Below are positions 1 to 11,134 of a stretch of 64,000 nucleotides of DNA, piece after piece; the stretch's first letter is position 1; each line of letters starts with the position of its first letter. Made by a program: the position numbers and the translations under genes. The stretch lies in NCBI RefSeq assembly GCF_963259705.1, contig NC_081850.1:39951167-40015166 (forward strand), read 5' to 3'. Under the pieces are notes generated by a model. It was not told the DNA's origin. It saw only the letters and a program-made list of their open reading frames with translations, and did no database searches. This stretch comes from Myotis daubentonii. Lineage: Eukaryota > Chordata > Mammalia > Chiroptera > Vespertilionidae.

Positions 1-789
1 AATTTCACTCTTTGGAGAAACTTGGTAATCGAACATGACCAGGACATCTCGTTTGTGGTGGATGTTCATATGTTTTAAGATACACATCAAACTCATTCAA
101 CAAGGCCAATTCTTTTCTCAGTGGATCAATATGGATTGTCTTAAATTGCAACCCTTTCAGAAAACAATGTTCCAATTGCAGCATTAAAGCCATTTATTAA
201 AAACATATTAAAGCTAAGACCATCACAGCTCTCCGAGGCAAACTTTTCATAATATAAAATTCCATCAAATGTTGCCCAATTTTTACTTCTTATCCAAACT
301 AAGAGAGAGCCCCGATAAAATAAATGTAAAATGTTTATCCACTTGTTTTTATGTTTTAAAAACAAATGTCTTGTTAAAAATCTGGTTAAAAGGCTAGTCT
401 AATAATAACAATTTCAAAGCAGACTTGCCTATTAGATCAAAGAACTGATTCGTTGGGAGGCAGCAATTCTGTTTTAAGTCTTTACATAGCTTCCGAGACT
501 GTTTCACATTTTTTAAAGAGACGTTTTAATAAAGATTCTATGCCTCGTTCATCTTTGTATTGCTCACAGCAACCAGTACACTGCCTTGCACGCCTTAGGA
601 ATGCAATAAAATATTTGCTAAATATAGTTCGTGACAACCAACATTAAAGGCTTCCCAAAGCAAATATAAGGAAAAAAGAAAAGCACATGCAAACATATTG
701 TTTATGCTTTTACACTATGATTCATAACACAAACCTGAATAAAAGTTCATGATCCACTGAGACACAGTTTCCAGGAACTTGTTTCTTTT

Positions 790-822
<33 letters not shown>

Positions 823-1584
823 ACAATATTTGAAATGTCTTTACTATTTACAGAATATGCAAGTAAAGCTAACATTATTTTTACGCCTAGTTTCTTGTTT
901 GACAGAAATGTATTACAAGTAACAACACCCCATCACATGCACCATATCATCTGTAAACTCTCCCAAACGAAAAAGAAGTTATAGTATCTGCCTTAAACTT
1001 GGGTGCAATGGGTTTCTAAGCTCAAATGCAAATTATTTCACCATTAAAATCACTAAACTGCTAACAAAACCTAACAGTAACAAGTTAGAGTATACTGGGG
1101 CGGGGGGGGGGGGGGGGCGGTGTATGCTGACTAGAAATAGGGACAAAGGGGTTCTTGTCCCTGCTCAGCCATTAATTTACTATGTGACCTTACCTAATTA
1201 GTGAGCCTCTCTGGGTCTCAACTTCCTCGTTTTAGTATGACTTTTAGGGCCCTTTAAAACTACATGCTAAGATTCAGCATGTGTAGCACTGATCTGAAAA
1301 CTGATTTACATTCATACTGCCCTCCCCGCACCCCCCCCCAAAAAGTCACATTTCACATGACAGTTTTAAATGTCTGAGCATGGGTTTCTCTCAATGGCCA
1401 TTTATTAAAATGTCAGATGAGCTTCAGTTCACATCAAGACAAGAATCAAGGCAAGTATACTAACGCAAGTAGTGCTGAAATATTCAAGTTTCACCGACAG
1501 CAGCTGCTGCTGAGAACAGCCTTTCTTTAACTGTGTAGTTGAAAATTATATCTCTTTACAGATAGAGAAAACTATGGTGATTTT
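1..1584. other. Mostly unique sequence, no gene recognised
   Basis: AT-rich non-coding sequence. On the reverse strand, 365-141 and 193-5 hold two short overlapping open stretches of ordinary amino-acid composition, in different frames, with no family I recognise. They could be a frameshifted pseudogene end or chance. An A run (793-812), a G run (1102-1117) and a C run (1332-1339) lie here. About 1150-1260 resembles a MIR (forward strand, 'ctatgtgaccttacc' followed by 'cctctctgggtctcaacttcctc'). Confidence 0.4.
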
Positions 1585-1712
1585 TAAAACTTATGTTTCA
1601 ATTACAGTTGACATGCAATATCATATTGATTTCAGGTGTACAACACAGCGAGTAGATATTTACATACCTTATGAAATGATCACCCCGGTAAGTCTACTAC
1701 CCAGCTGGCAGG
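1585..1712 (-). mobile_element. L1 3'-UTR fragment
   Basis: Read on the reverse strand, the segment matches the common mammalian L1 3' UTR ('gatcatttcataagg', 'gttgtacacctgaaatc', 'attgcatgtcaactgtaat'). It is short and diverged, with no target duplication seen. Confidence 0.6.
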
Positions 1713-2159
1713 GGTGATTTTTATGGTCTCAACCATGCAAATGCATAGCTTTCTCTTCCTTTTATTCATTTACTTAGGATAGAGGAAAGCAGAAGGGCTA
1801 GCTTGCTTTGAGAGGCGGGGTGAAGACAGAACAGACCCAGACAAGACCCTCTCAATCGATGTACTATACCAGACAGCCCATCCTTCCAATTAGTGCTCAC
1901 AACCCAAACGCCATGGAAAGATCTCCAGTGTCTGGGATGCCTGAACAAGTGAGGAATGCCATGGAACAATAGCTAACCTCAAGTCTGAAGAATTGCACTA
2001 TTCAGAACAAAACAGGAATCAGTGACTCAGATCCATTAGACTAAATTACAACTTTTTATATGTATAGCTTAAAAAAGAACATATAAAGTACCTATTAATA
2101 CCAAAAGACACTAGCTTGCATACACAGCATATTAAATCTAAGTTAAACCTCGAAGAATT

Positions 2160-2285
2160 CCACCGAGTATTTTAAACTCATTTTACAGATGAAGAAGCAA
2201 AGTGTGAAGAATTAGGGGATTTGCCCAATAGCAAAGGATTAGCAATTGTCAGAGCCTTGCTTTAAACTCAGTTCTGGTTTTAAGT
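2160..2285 (-). mobile_element. MIR SINE fragment
   Basis: Contains 'cattttacagatgaagaag' and a trailing 'ttgcccaatagcaaaggattag', the usual reverse-strand MIR core. Diverged and old. Confidence 0.55.
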
Positions 2286-2317
2286 CCTCCAATCTTTACA
2301 TTTCAAAATGGTACTTT

Positions 2318-2537
2318 TTTAAAAAATATATTTTATTGACTTTTTACAGAGAGGAAGGGAGAGAGATAGAGAGTTAGAAACATCGATGGGAGAGAGAAAC
2401 ATCGACCAGCTGCCTCCTGCACACTCCCCACTGGGGATGTGCCCGCAACCAAGGTACATGCCCTTGACCGGAATCGAACCCAGGACCCTTGAGTCCACAG
2501 GCCGACGCTCTATCCACTGAGCCAAACCGGTTAGGGC
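2318..2537 (-). mobile_element. Ves SINE
   Basis: Full-length tRNA-derived SINE on the reverse strand: poly(A)-side 'tttattgactttttacagag' at the left and the tRNA-like head 'gagccaaaccggttagggc' at the right. It is flanked by a perfect 13-bp target duplication AAAATGGTACTTT at 2305-2317 and 2538-2550, so the limits are firm and the insertion is young. Probably Pol III-derived, mobilised by L1. Confidence 0.95.
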
Positions 2538-2550
2538 AAAATGGTACTTT

Positions 2551-4439
2551 CGATAGAGTTTTCAGTCTCTACTATTTTGTCTGATTTAGGACATGTTATA
2601 TTTCACTAAATTGCTATGCCCTCCCCCGCAAAAAACCTCTGGTCCTCCTTTGGGTTCTCACAGCATCCTGTGCATAAACACATGCTTACTGGGCCTTCTC
2701 ATTGTTCATTTCCTTTTCTCCTTGGCTAGACTCATTTCTTCAACAGCAGAGACTGTCTTATCTTCCTTTATAGATAAGCCACTGTGGTCGCTCCCTGTGA
2801 CCTCCCACGCTTCAGCCACTCCATCTAAGGCCCCCTCCCAAACAACAAGAACACTCCACAGAGCTGGTGGGCATTCAGTTTGCTTCCACAGGGCCTGACA
2901 CACAATAGGTGATGAATAATTGTTAGTCAAATGGATGGTGGGTGGGAGGGTGGATGATGCACTACTCTATGTCACAGCACTTTACAAGGTACACATTTAC
3001 ATACAGCATCCCAGGTGAGTCTTACACGGTGAATTTCATAGTGATCATTTAAAAATCCTCTTTAGTGTAGGTCATCACATCATCATTCTCAATTTCAGAA
3101 ACTTGCCCGGAGGTGCACAGCTAGTAAGTAACAGCCTTTCCATTTCAGCGTGGCCCCCAACTACTTTACCCCCTTGCTTCTGCCTTCTATTTCCAAAGCA
3201 GCTGCTAGAGAACAGGCTGGACTTGGTCAGTTGCAACAAGAAAGAGGAGTTGTCCCATTCTGGTTTCCAGTTGTGAAACCTGAGACTCCTGAAAATCTGT
3301 GGGTTACAGGCTAGATCAAGAAGGGAGAGTCACTCCATTAGTTGTCACAAAGGAAATCATGTAAGAAGTCACTGATTCCACTTCCTGTCCATACACACAG
3401 TGACCCATCCTCAGCTTGCTGCTCAGGCACAGGCTGTTCCAGTAGAGCAGGTGATGACTCAGAATTCACTTCTCACCTCAATTTTCTGAGGCTATAAACA
3501 CACATTCATCAGATAAAAAAAATTGGGGTGGGGGGGGGCTGACTTGAAAGCCAGAAGACAGACTTCCTGGTTCCACTCCCACACACTCTGACCTATCCTT
3601 TTGTGCAGATTCACAGAAAGCAGAGGGGACTGATTTTCACATCAAGCCCCAAAAGGTGCTACCCAATGTTTGCCAAGCAGAGGAAGTGCTGCACTTTCTT
3701 CAGTTTGCCCAGAAATGCAAACTCGAAAGAGCCCTTTGAATAGCCAATCAAAGGCACCCAACCGGAGTGCGATGCCCAGAACTTGGAAAAGTGCAAGCTC
3801 CCTTCAAGGGTCAAGCAAACAGTAACAGCTCCTTTCTAGCCAACCAAAGAACCTTAGGGCTCAGTATCTGAAATGTGTGTGTTTCTAACACAGCCATTTC
3901 CAACAGGCATGCCTGGCTGCCCTAAGGATTCAGGCCTCCCTCAGCTCAGGTGAAACCTTCCTCTCTATCCCTTCCTCACATTCTCTCCACTTTGTTCTCC
4001 GGGAAAAGCTCAGGAAGACAACGTCCCCACAAGCTCAGCACGTGCAATGATCAAAATGCATTGTCACACGGAAGCAAGGCGAGTGAACACGGGCCGGTGA
4101 GTGGCTCCTATACGGAATGAAAGGTCTTCAAGTTTTAGGCATTCTTTCTCCTACTGCTCATGAAAGAGACATACAGCAAAGTCTGTTTTCCTAACCTCAC
4201 GTGGAGAATTTAAGTGAAGGGTTTCTGCTCCACAGCGAGGGCTAGTGACACACTTCAACCCCCAGCAGAGAGCATCCAGGGATGTCGGGCCCTACGCCGT
4301 ACTGCAAGGGATGCAGCAACCAGCATTAACTGCAGCATTTTGGGGTCCTCACGATTCCCCCTCATTTGCCAGGACCTCACAACTCGCCGTTGGAAAGCCA
4401 GGATTGGAGTCCTGCGCTGAGCTACACGGATTTTAAAAC
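2551..4439. other. Unique sequence upstream of the CpG island
   Basis: Nearly 1.9 kb without a young transposon. A weak MIR-like piece lies around 2980-3140 (tail 'ggtgcacagctagtaagtaaca'). The stretch nearest the island is repeat-free, as expected for promoter-proximal DNA. No exon is recognised. Confidence 0.4.
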
Positions 4440-5100
4440 CGCGCCTTACTTTCACTAACAGAAAGCGAGGTGGGGGCGGGGGCCCACCAACCGCGGGGAA
4501 TAGTAAAGAGACAAAGATCACCCCAAAGGCAGACGCGCGCGCCCTGAAGCCGAGACTCTGCAACACGCATTCCATCCACCTTTCACTGTGGGGTTTCCTG
4601 TGGGGTTTATTCCCCCGGCCCAGACCTCTCCAGAAAGTTTGAGGTTGTTCACGCAGACTTTCAAAGGTCCATTGTTTCCTTCCCCGTGAGACGTAATGAA
4701 AAGAGAGAGGCAGCGAACGAAATCACAGACCAAAGGTTCCCAAAGACCCTTTCTTTCGGGGAGGATTTGGAGGCGCGCGGGGACAGTGAGGAAAGGGTGC
4801 TGGGGGGAGGGGGAGGGGGGTGTTTTCCATCTCAGCAGAAATGCCCACATGCCAAACCGCCGGGAGCAGGGAAGGTGCGGGGGACCGCAGTCCGCGCTCT
4901 CACAGTGGCCCCCAGGGGGCAGCAAGGGAGGCGGGGCGGGGGACCGGGGACCCCCTCTCCTCTTACCTTTCCCTCCCCCGCTTAGCGTCGGCTAATTCAG
5001 GTGCCTACACGGAGGTCCAAAGAGACGGGGCCGAGTTCTGGGCGTCCCCGGGTCCGGCTCTCCTCTCCATGGCCAGGGAGCCCCCGAGCCCCAGCGCCTT

Positions 5101-5125
5101 CCGCCGCCGCCGCCGCCGCCGCCGC
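5101..5125. repeat. (CCG)n triplet repeat
   Basis: Eight uninterrupted CCG units in the CpG island. On the reverse strand this is (CGG)n, in what would be 5' UTR if transcription runs leftward. Such runs are often length-variable. Confidence 0.95.
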
Positions 5126-5486
5126 GTTTGGGCAACTGGCAGCCACGGCCTCAGCGGAGGTGCAACTCTCCTCCCGGGAGTGACGCGCTCTCCCTCCGCC
5201 TCCGCCGCCGCCGCCTCCAGCCCCGAGCCGCGGGCAGGGGGCCTCGGCTCGCTCTCTCCCGGAGCAGGCGCTCGACTTTCCGGGAGGAAGAGGAGGAGAA
5301 TCGCGGCCGGGGCGGCGCGGGCCGGAGCGTCCCCGCGACAATGGAGAGGAGGCGGCCGCCGGGGGCAGAGCGGGTTCCCGGGAGTCGCGCTTGTCCCTGG
5401 TCGGCGGGCGCCGCGGCTCGCTAGGGTCGCGCTCTGCCTCCGCCGGCCAGACAAGCGGCCCGGCTCTCCAGGGCCCAGGGCTGCGG

Positions 5487-5500
5487 ATTGGGCGGGCGGG
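5487..5500 (-). promoter_or_regulatory. CCAAT box next to GC box
   Basis: The forward strand reads ATTGGGCGGGCGGG, giving CCAAT on the reverse strand directly beside overlapping GGGCGG boxes. This is a typical NF-Y/Sp1 arrangement in a TATA-less CpG-island promoter. By itself it favours leftward transcription starting roughly 5400-5430. Confidence 0.45.
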
Positions 5501-5738
5501 CTGCGAGACGAGGGAGGTGGGGGGAGAGGAGGAGCCTGCGGCCGGAGGAGGCGGTGGCTGCGCAGGGCTCCTCCCGCCACACCGGCTCCGCGCGAGCCGG
5601 GGACGCGGGCACTTAGAGCCCGTCTCTGCGGCGCCGCGAACCGCTCCCCCGGGCACGGCGGCCGGGAAGGCTCCCCAACCCGCGCTCCGGCTGCAGCTGC
5701 GAGCTCCTACCCGGCCGCGCCGCGCGCACCCGCCGGGC

Positions 5739-5970
5739 TGAATCTGACCCTACGCCCCCTTCACCTCTCGGCTGAGCCTGGCTCTGCACCCCATCACCTG
5801 CAGCCGCGCCTGGCTCTGCACCCCATCACCTGCAGCCGAGCCTGGCTCTGCACCCCATCACCTGCAGCCGAGCCTGGCTCTGCACCCCATCACCTGCAGC
5901 CGAGGCTGACACTGCGTCCCCACCACCCCATGGCTGAGCTGGACACCGCACCTTCACCGCTCCCGGCTGA
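5739..5970. repeat. Degenerate 32-bp minisatellite
   Basis: Four nearly identical 32-bp units lie at 5774-5805, 5806-5837, 5838-5869 and 5870-5901 (core 'tggctctgcaccccatcacc', 'tgcagcc'). They differ only at one or two bases near the unit start. Diverged relatives lie before (5739-5773) and after (5902-5970). A 32-bp period is not a multiple of three, so the reading frame rotates from unit to unit, which argues that the open frame across it is not coding. Confidence 0.9.
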
Positions 5971-6460
5971 ACCGAACTCTGCGCCCCATCATCCCCAAAA
6001 GAACTCCCACAATCCCCGCAAATGTTCTGTTCGTCCTGCCACCGCACCACTGCCGCCCCCACCTGGCCAACCACCGACGCTGGGTTCTTAGTCCTTTTCC
6101 GAAGACCCAGCCAGCTCTCGGGTCAGGACAGCCTTCTGGCAGCTCTGAACGGCCCCAGCTCCCCGTCCTAAAGGCAGAATAAATACACCTCCGGCTCCCC
6201 ACGCCCCCTGCCCGCGCCTCTCTGGAATGGCTGCCGCTCGCAGGGGTGGCGCTGAAAGCCACTCCCCGGCCCACCCCAGTGTCTGAGTGCCCCTGTATGG
6301 CCGCCCCCACCCGGACTGGGGTAGCCCAGCCACCACCACCACGCCCCTCGCTGGAGCTGCTGTCACGGAGGAAAAGCCTTGGGCGCGGCCGGGGCTGGAT
6401 GTCAGACCCACGAGGTTCCGAGCAAGTGACAGCAGCAGAATTGCCAAATCCGGACCGTCG

Positions 6461-6864
6461 TCATTCCCTGTTTAATTCGGAATTGGAAGCTTTCCCGTTA
6501 GGGAACTCTCAGTGAGTATAGTCCAAATAGGATTGTTCAGTTTTCTGTTCTGTGTTGTTGGTTTTTCTTTCTTTCTTTCTTTTACTAAAAACTCAGTCGT
6601 GTAACCATGACACACCCAGCAGGCGGGAAGGAGAATTTCCTATTTCAAACATTTTGGTTCAGGACTTTGTAGGACTGAATGTTTCTAAATCTTAGCTGAT
6701 GATAAGATTTCCCTGGGGCATTGGAAAATTTTGGATTCCCAGACCTCACACCTACTGAATCAGAGGGGCCTGGAATGTGTAAGTTTGAGAAACAGAGCTA
6801 GAGAGCATTCTTGAATTAATTAAAGCCTTGCAAAATGGCAGAGCGGTTCAGTGCTGAGACCTTT
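6461..6864. other. Island edge and MER5-like remnant
   Basis: Contains a short (TTTC)n run near 6563-6581. At 6680-6795 is a diverged stretch with 'cctactgaatcagag', typical of MER5-type hAT-Charlie elements. Nothing coding. Confidence 0.35.
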
Positions 6865-7054
6865 CAGTGGTTCTCAACCTTCCTAATGCCGCGACCCTTT
6901 AATACAGTTCCTCATGTTGTGGTGACCCCCACATAAAATTATTTTCGTTGCTACTTCATAACTGTAATTTTGCTACTGTTATGAATCATAATGTAAATAT
7001 CTGATATGCAGGATGTATTTTCATTGTTTGCGACCCACAGGTTGAGAACTACTT
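6865..7054 (+). mobile_element. SPIN-like hAT element, internally deleted
   Basis: Starts CAGTGGTTCTCAACCTTCC and runs through 'gccgcgaccctttaatacag', 'cctcatgttgtggtgacccc' and 'ttcgttgctacttcataact'. It ends with 'cgacccacaggttgagaact', the other terminal inverted repeat. This matches the non-autonomous SPIN family, known for horizontal transfer among tetrapods. The right-central part is missing, and I see no clear 8-bp target duplication. Confidence 0.85.
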
Positions 7055-7205
7055 TAAGTTAAAGGCTTAAAGAGACACCCAGCTTTGGGAGCCACTGCCC
7101 CTTCTGGAAGAGGGAGGAAAGTTCTCAGGAAACAATACAGATGGGCCCTGACAGTGTGGCTCAGTTGGCTGGAATGTCTTGAACATCAAAAGGTGGTGGG
7201 TTCCC

Positions 7206-7397
7206 GCCCTAGCTGGTTTGGCTCAATGGATAGAGCGTTGGCCTGTGGACTGAAGAGTCCCAGGTTTGATTCCGGCCAAGGGCACATGCCTGGGTTGTGG
7301 GTTCAATCCCCTGTAGGGGACCTGCTGGAGGCAGCCAATCAATGATTCTCATCATTCTCTCTGAAATCAATAAAGAAATATATATTTTTTTAAAAAA
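7206..7397 (+). mobile_element. Ves SINE inserted inside another Ves SINE
   Basis: Head 'ccctagctggtttggctcaa', tail 'ctctgaaatcaataaag' plus poly(A). It is flanked by an 18-bp target duplication AAAAGGTGG(T/C)GGGTTCCC at 7188-7205 and 7398-7415 (one mismatch). The duplicated bases belong to the older SINE. Confidence 0.93.
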
Positions 7398-7512
7398 AAA
7401 AGGTGGCGGGTTCCCAATCAAGGCACATACCTAGGTTGTGGAACTAGGATTAGATCCTGAGCAGAGGCAACCAATCTATGTTTCTCTCTCACATTGATGT
7501 TTTTCTCTCACT

Positions 7513-7619
7513 GTAGTCAGCTTCCTGCGCTGTACTCTCGGGTCAGTCTGGGCCTCCCCTCAGCTCCGATGGCCGTGTCCTGTATACACATCTGCTACAA
7601 CTGTCCCACAACTGTAAAT
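7513..7619 (+). repeat. Unclassified block, also present at about 10.05 kb
   Basis: Its core (7542-7609, beginning 'gtcagtctgggcctcccctc') matches 10052-10118 almost base for base, apart from a 4-5 bp indel and a few substitutions. I do not recognise the family. Here it sits inside the tail of a Ves SINE. Confidence 0.7.
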
Positions 7620-7803
7620 AACTCTCTCCCTTTCCCTCTTCCTAAAATCAATAAACATATCATATGGTGGAGATTAAAAATAGTAATAATTTACTCTAAA
7701 AATAAGGCAGATGGTTTTGAATGACAAACTGGAAGGATTCTAGTGGTTCAAAGGTGAAATGTTTCCGACCAGGCCTTACAAAGACAGGCCGGGAATGGTG
7801 TCA

Positions 7804-8277
7804 CCGTGTATGGCAGGCTGAAAAATAGCCCCCACAGATACCAGATCCCAATCCTAGAACCTGGCAATATCCCCTTGTATGGAAACAGAGTCTGCAGATG
7901 GGATTTAATTAAGAATCTTCCTTTGGGGAGATTACCCTGGGTTATCAAAGTGGGCCCTAGCTGCAATCACTGGTCTCCTTATAAGAGGAAGGCAGAGAGG
8001 AGATGTGACACACACAGGTGAGAAGATAATGTGACCATGGAGGCAGAGATTGGGGTGATACCGCCAGAAGTCAAGGCATGCCACCAGCCACCAGAAGCTG
8101 GAAGAGAGGCAAGGCAGGGTTCTCCCCTAGAGCCTCCAGAGGGGGAAAGGCCTGGTGACACCTTGATTTCAGCCTAGTGAAACGGGACCCGGACTTCTGG
8201 CATGAGAGAACGAATGCCTACTGTTTTAAGCCCCCGAGTCTGTGGTAATGTGTTACAGCAGCCACCGGAAACAAGTA
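7804..8277 (-). mobile_element. MLT1-type (ERVL-MaLR) LTR
   Basis: In reverse orientation it shows the conserved MLT1 order: 'gattaccctgggttatc', 'gtgggccctagctgcaatca', 'ccttataagaggaaggcag', 'ctcccctagagcctccagag', 'gacaccttgatttcagcc', 'tgttttaagcccccgagtct', 'gtgttacagcagcc'. An ancient solo LTR. Confidence 0.85.
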
Positions 8278-8332
8278 CACCCTGTGGCCTGCGCAGTGCC
8301 AAATTTACAGGGAAAAATGCCCATTTTATGAA

Positions 8333-8500
8333 TCTTTATTAAGTGCCAGGCACTTTGCTTGGCTATGTTATCCAATCCTCCCAATAATTATTATTCCAAT
8401 TTTAGAGACGAGGACACCAGGACTGGAAAAGTTTAAGGAGCTGGCCTACGGTCACACACAGCAAGAGCCTATTGGAATCAAGCCTGTCAATCCCTCAAAC
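8333..8500 (-). mobile_element. MIR SINE
   Basis: 'taagtgccaggcactttgct', 'ccaattttagagacgagga' and 'ggtcacacacagcaagagcc' follow the reverse MIR order. Nearly full length and diverged. Confidence 0.75.
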
Positions 8501-8599
8501 ATTGAAAATAACAATTAAGCTCACATACATTATTTTAGTGAAAGTTTTTGGTTTTAAAGAGGTCTTACTTATTTTACATCTATTGCCAAAGCCCCGGGA

Positions 8600-8715
8600 A
8601 ATGGATGCATTAATGGGGAAGGGTGGCAAGGGGTAGAGGGAAATCTCTGTACCTTCTGCTCAGTTTTGTTATGAACCTAAAACTGCTCTAAATAAAGTAT
8701 ATTAACCAAAAAAAG
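8600..8715 (+). mobile_element. L1 3' end
   Basis: 'tctctgtaccttctgctcag' and 'gaacctaaaactgctctaaa' followed by 'taaagta' and an A-rich end match an old L1 3' UTR. 5'-truncated. Confidence 0.65.
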
Positions 8716-9399
8716 CGGATTAATCTCTTGTAGCCTACCTTTGATAATTTTTAAACTCTTGTTCTTATATATTTATCAGGAACATGAAAAAAATCAAAGG
8801 AAATTAATGTGAAAGGAAGTTGCAGAGGAGGCAGAACAAAGTGAGTGGCCAGAGATCTCTCTGGTCAATGGCGTTACTGTCGTCACCAATTGGGTCCCCG
8901 GGGAAGCAGGCCGTGAGATCCAGGGGCAGTGCGTTCATTGAAGAATACTCAAGTGGTAGCCACCTGTGGAAGCAGGATGGGACAGAGGGAGAAGTTGAGC
9001 TGCAATGTGGGCCCTACAACAGGCTCACCCGACCCCCTGAAGACCCTGAAGCTAGCATGGCCCTTCAGAAGTATTGGGCCCACATGGCTAAACCTTCCTA
9101 TACCCTCCTGCATCAGTCACTGAGGAGTGGCATGACCTTGGGCAAGGGGACTCAGCTGCTGAAGTAGTCCCTCAGAGGGCCAGCTGCCAGCAGCACTCAG
9201 AGCTGGGCCGCATGCCCTCCCTTGAAGACAGATCTGGTCAACATGTCATCCATTTACACAATATGGGATACCCTCACTGTTGTGCTGTCCTCTCCATTGG
9301 AGGGGAGCAGCCCCAGGATGAGTGGGATGCTCATACGATGTTTTGTGTTGTTTTCTAGTGGTGGCGGTGCTCATTCTTGAAGCAGAACACACTGGCGCA
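8716..9399. other. Unique sequence
   Basis: No repeat or gene recognised. Two short overlapping frames around 8820-9167 show no family resemblance and lack splice or start context. Confidence 0.35.
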
Positions 9400-9612
9400 G
9401 AGTTGACACCCTTCGGTCGGATTGCCTAGGTTAGAAGTAGGATCCATACCTCACTAGCTAGAGGACTTCAGACAAGATTCCTAGCCTCTCTCTGCTTCAG
9501 TTCCTTCATTTTAATATGGGAACAATGAGAGTAGTTAGCACATGGAGTCATTATGAGAATTAAATCTGGTAATTCGGTAAGGGGTTTAGCTACACAGCCC
9601 ACAAGTGCTCAG
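9400..9612 (+). mobile_element. MIR SINE
   Basis: 'ggacttcagacaagattcct', 'gcttcagttccttcatttta', 'gtcattatgagaattaaatc' and 'gtgctcagcaa' follow the forward MIR order. Close to full length. Confidence 0.7.
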
Positions 9613-9705
9613 CAACTTGTGTTATGGGTGCCTCTGGTCACCTCCACGATTGGCTAAATTGGAATCTTACTCTCACAATCACTTTTTTTATTTTTATTTT
9701 TATGT

Positions 9706-9710
<5 letters not shown>

Positions 9711-9753
<43 letters not shown>
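9711..9753. repeat. (GT)n microsatellite
   Basis: About 21 GT units without interruption, preceded by T-rich sequence. Confidence 0.98.
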
Positions 9754-9754
<1 letters not shown>

Positions 9755-11134
9755 TGATAGGGAACCGAGGGCTCCAGGGATCCAGTTGGAGGGAAAGGCC
9801 ATGAGAAACATGTGGTGAGCATCACCTCAAGGACTGAAACTTTTTCATGGTGGAAAACAGCAGCCTCGCTCCAAACATGTCTTATTCTTTCAAACCTCCC
9901 TGGCTCTATAGGTGCCTCCCTTTCCTCATCTCTCTAAATGCAGTTCTCCCATCCTTCACCCTGGCTGGCCCAACCCTGTACCATACTTGCCACTGTCCTT
10001 TTCATCTCCTGAGAACTATATTAAATGTCACCCCCTCCATAAACACTCTAGTGTCAGTCTGGGCCTCCCCTCAGCTCCAATGGTCCTGTATACACATCTG
10101 CCACAACAGTTCCACATTGTACTATGATTATTAAACAGATCTTACCCAGGACATTCCTGTCCTGCCCACTTCCTCACAACTGGTAGACTGGCCACCTGAA
10201 GATTCAAAGATTCACTCTGCACGGTGACACTCCTTGCTGAGTAGATGACAAAGGAGTTCACAGAGCCCTCAGGAAAGTGGAAAGGACCAGATACCAAGAT
10301 TGGAAAAAAGAGTTTGCGCACCTCTGCGTTTAGCACTTAGTGCCTCTGCTTGCTTAAGTTTCCCAGCTCAAAACCTCACTTGACTCTCACCCACTCTTCC
10401 CCTTTGTTTTCTCTCAGGCTGTAGAACTTAGTAATTCCAACAAGCAGTGTTTCATTCCATGAGGGTCTGAACAGATTGCTTTTAAATCATGGTTTCCTGT
10501 TCATACTTGTTCCCTGTTACACTTAGTGTGTGGGCATGGAAATTTTTCTCCTGGTGACTAATGTTTCACTAGGAAGGTGTTGATATGCTGTTTGCCACCC
10601 TCACCTTTATTAAAAGACTTAGAAGAATTCCACCCACCACCACCCCTTGACCTGGTGCAGTAACATTACAGAATGTTAGTGTGACCTTTCTCTGCTCTGG
10701 CTCAGCTGAGTAGCTACAAAACCATCTCTTCTTTCTGTATGTCCTTCCATCCAACTAACTCATTTTCACACTTCATCAGCTTGTTAGGAAGACCACAAAT
10801 TTCCAGTTAAACTTTCTGGAGACTTGCTTTAAAGTGTGATGTAAGCAATCCTACTACAGCTAAAACTCTGACATGGTCTTTTCAGAGAGAGGGGAAATAT
10901 TATTTATTTATTTTAGGCCTCTAAGTTCTGTTAGGTAAGTAGGAATTAAACCTCTTTCGTTTTTTCTCATTCAAAAAACATGACATGAAAAAGGTGATTC
11001 CTGATTCCCATCTGACATCTTCAAAATTTGCACAAATACCTGTAGTATTTGTTAAGTATCCTTAGTATTTTTCTATTGTAAGAGCCTAAACAGGCATCTT
11101 TACATAAGTGGTTTTGCTTTGCTGCTGGCACCCA
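9754..11134. other. Unique sequence with one repeated block
   Basis: 9847-10140 is pyrimidine-rich and contains, at 10052-10118, the copy of the 7.54-kb block. The remainder shows no recognisable gene. Short frames at 9847-10134 have no identifiable domain. Confidence 0.35.

Larger units (their letters stand above)
4440..6460. promoter_or_regulatory. CpG island, candidate gene promoter
   Basis: About 2 kb of very GC- and CpG-rich sequence in otherwise AT-rich DNA, with GC boxes (for example 5490-5500), a CCAAT box, a (CCG)n run and long frames open in several phases on both strands. Such islands normally mark promoters and first exons of vertebrate genes. I cannot assign the direction or the gene. 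The CCAAT box points to transcription on the reverse strand, but a bidirectional promoter is possible. No convincing coding exon with a good splice donor was found: the well-placed reverse-strand ATG at 5070 (context GCCATGG) ends at a stop after 21 codons. Confidence 0.8.
7144..7660 (+). mobile_element. Older Ves SINE, interrupted twice
   Basis: The head (7144-7205, 'gtgtggctcagttggctgg') is followed by a younger Ves SINE. The body resumes at 7416 ('caaggcacatacctaggttg') and reaches 'tctctcacattgatgttttt'. A block of about 107 bp unrelated to Ves (7513-7619) interrupts the pyrimidine tail, which resumes as 'ctctctccctttccctcttc' and ends in an A-rich end near 7660. Confidence 0.75.

Noticed and set aside
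5..365. Reverse-strand frames that could be a frameshifted pseudogene
   Set aside because: Composition is plausible but no family is recognised, and a frame join would be needed. Kept only as a note.
2521..2537. tRNA genes suggested by tRNA-like heads, here and in every Ves SINE
   Set aside because: They are SINE heads followed by SINE bodies and tails with target duplications, not free-standing tRNA genes.
4997..5656. Long reverse-strand open frames (219 and 191 codons) in the CpG island
   Set aside because: Same GC-driven openness. The best-placed internal ATG (5070) closes after 21 codons and no good splice donor precedes the stop.
4820..6091. 423-codon open frame across the CpG island, forward strand
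   Set aside because: Low-complexity Arg/Pro/Ala/Gly composition, open in several other frames on both strands, and its end runs through a 32-bp minisatellite that rotates the frame. Explained by GC richness.
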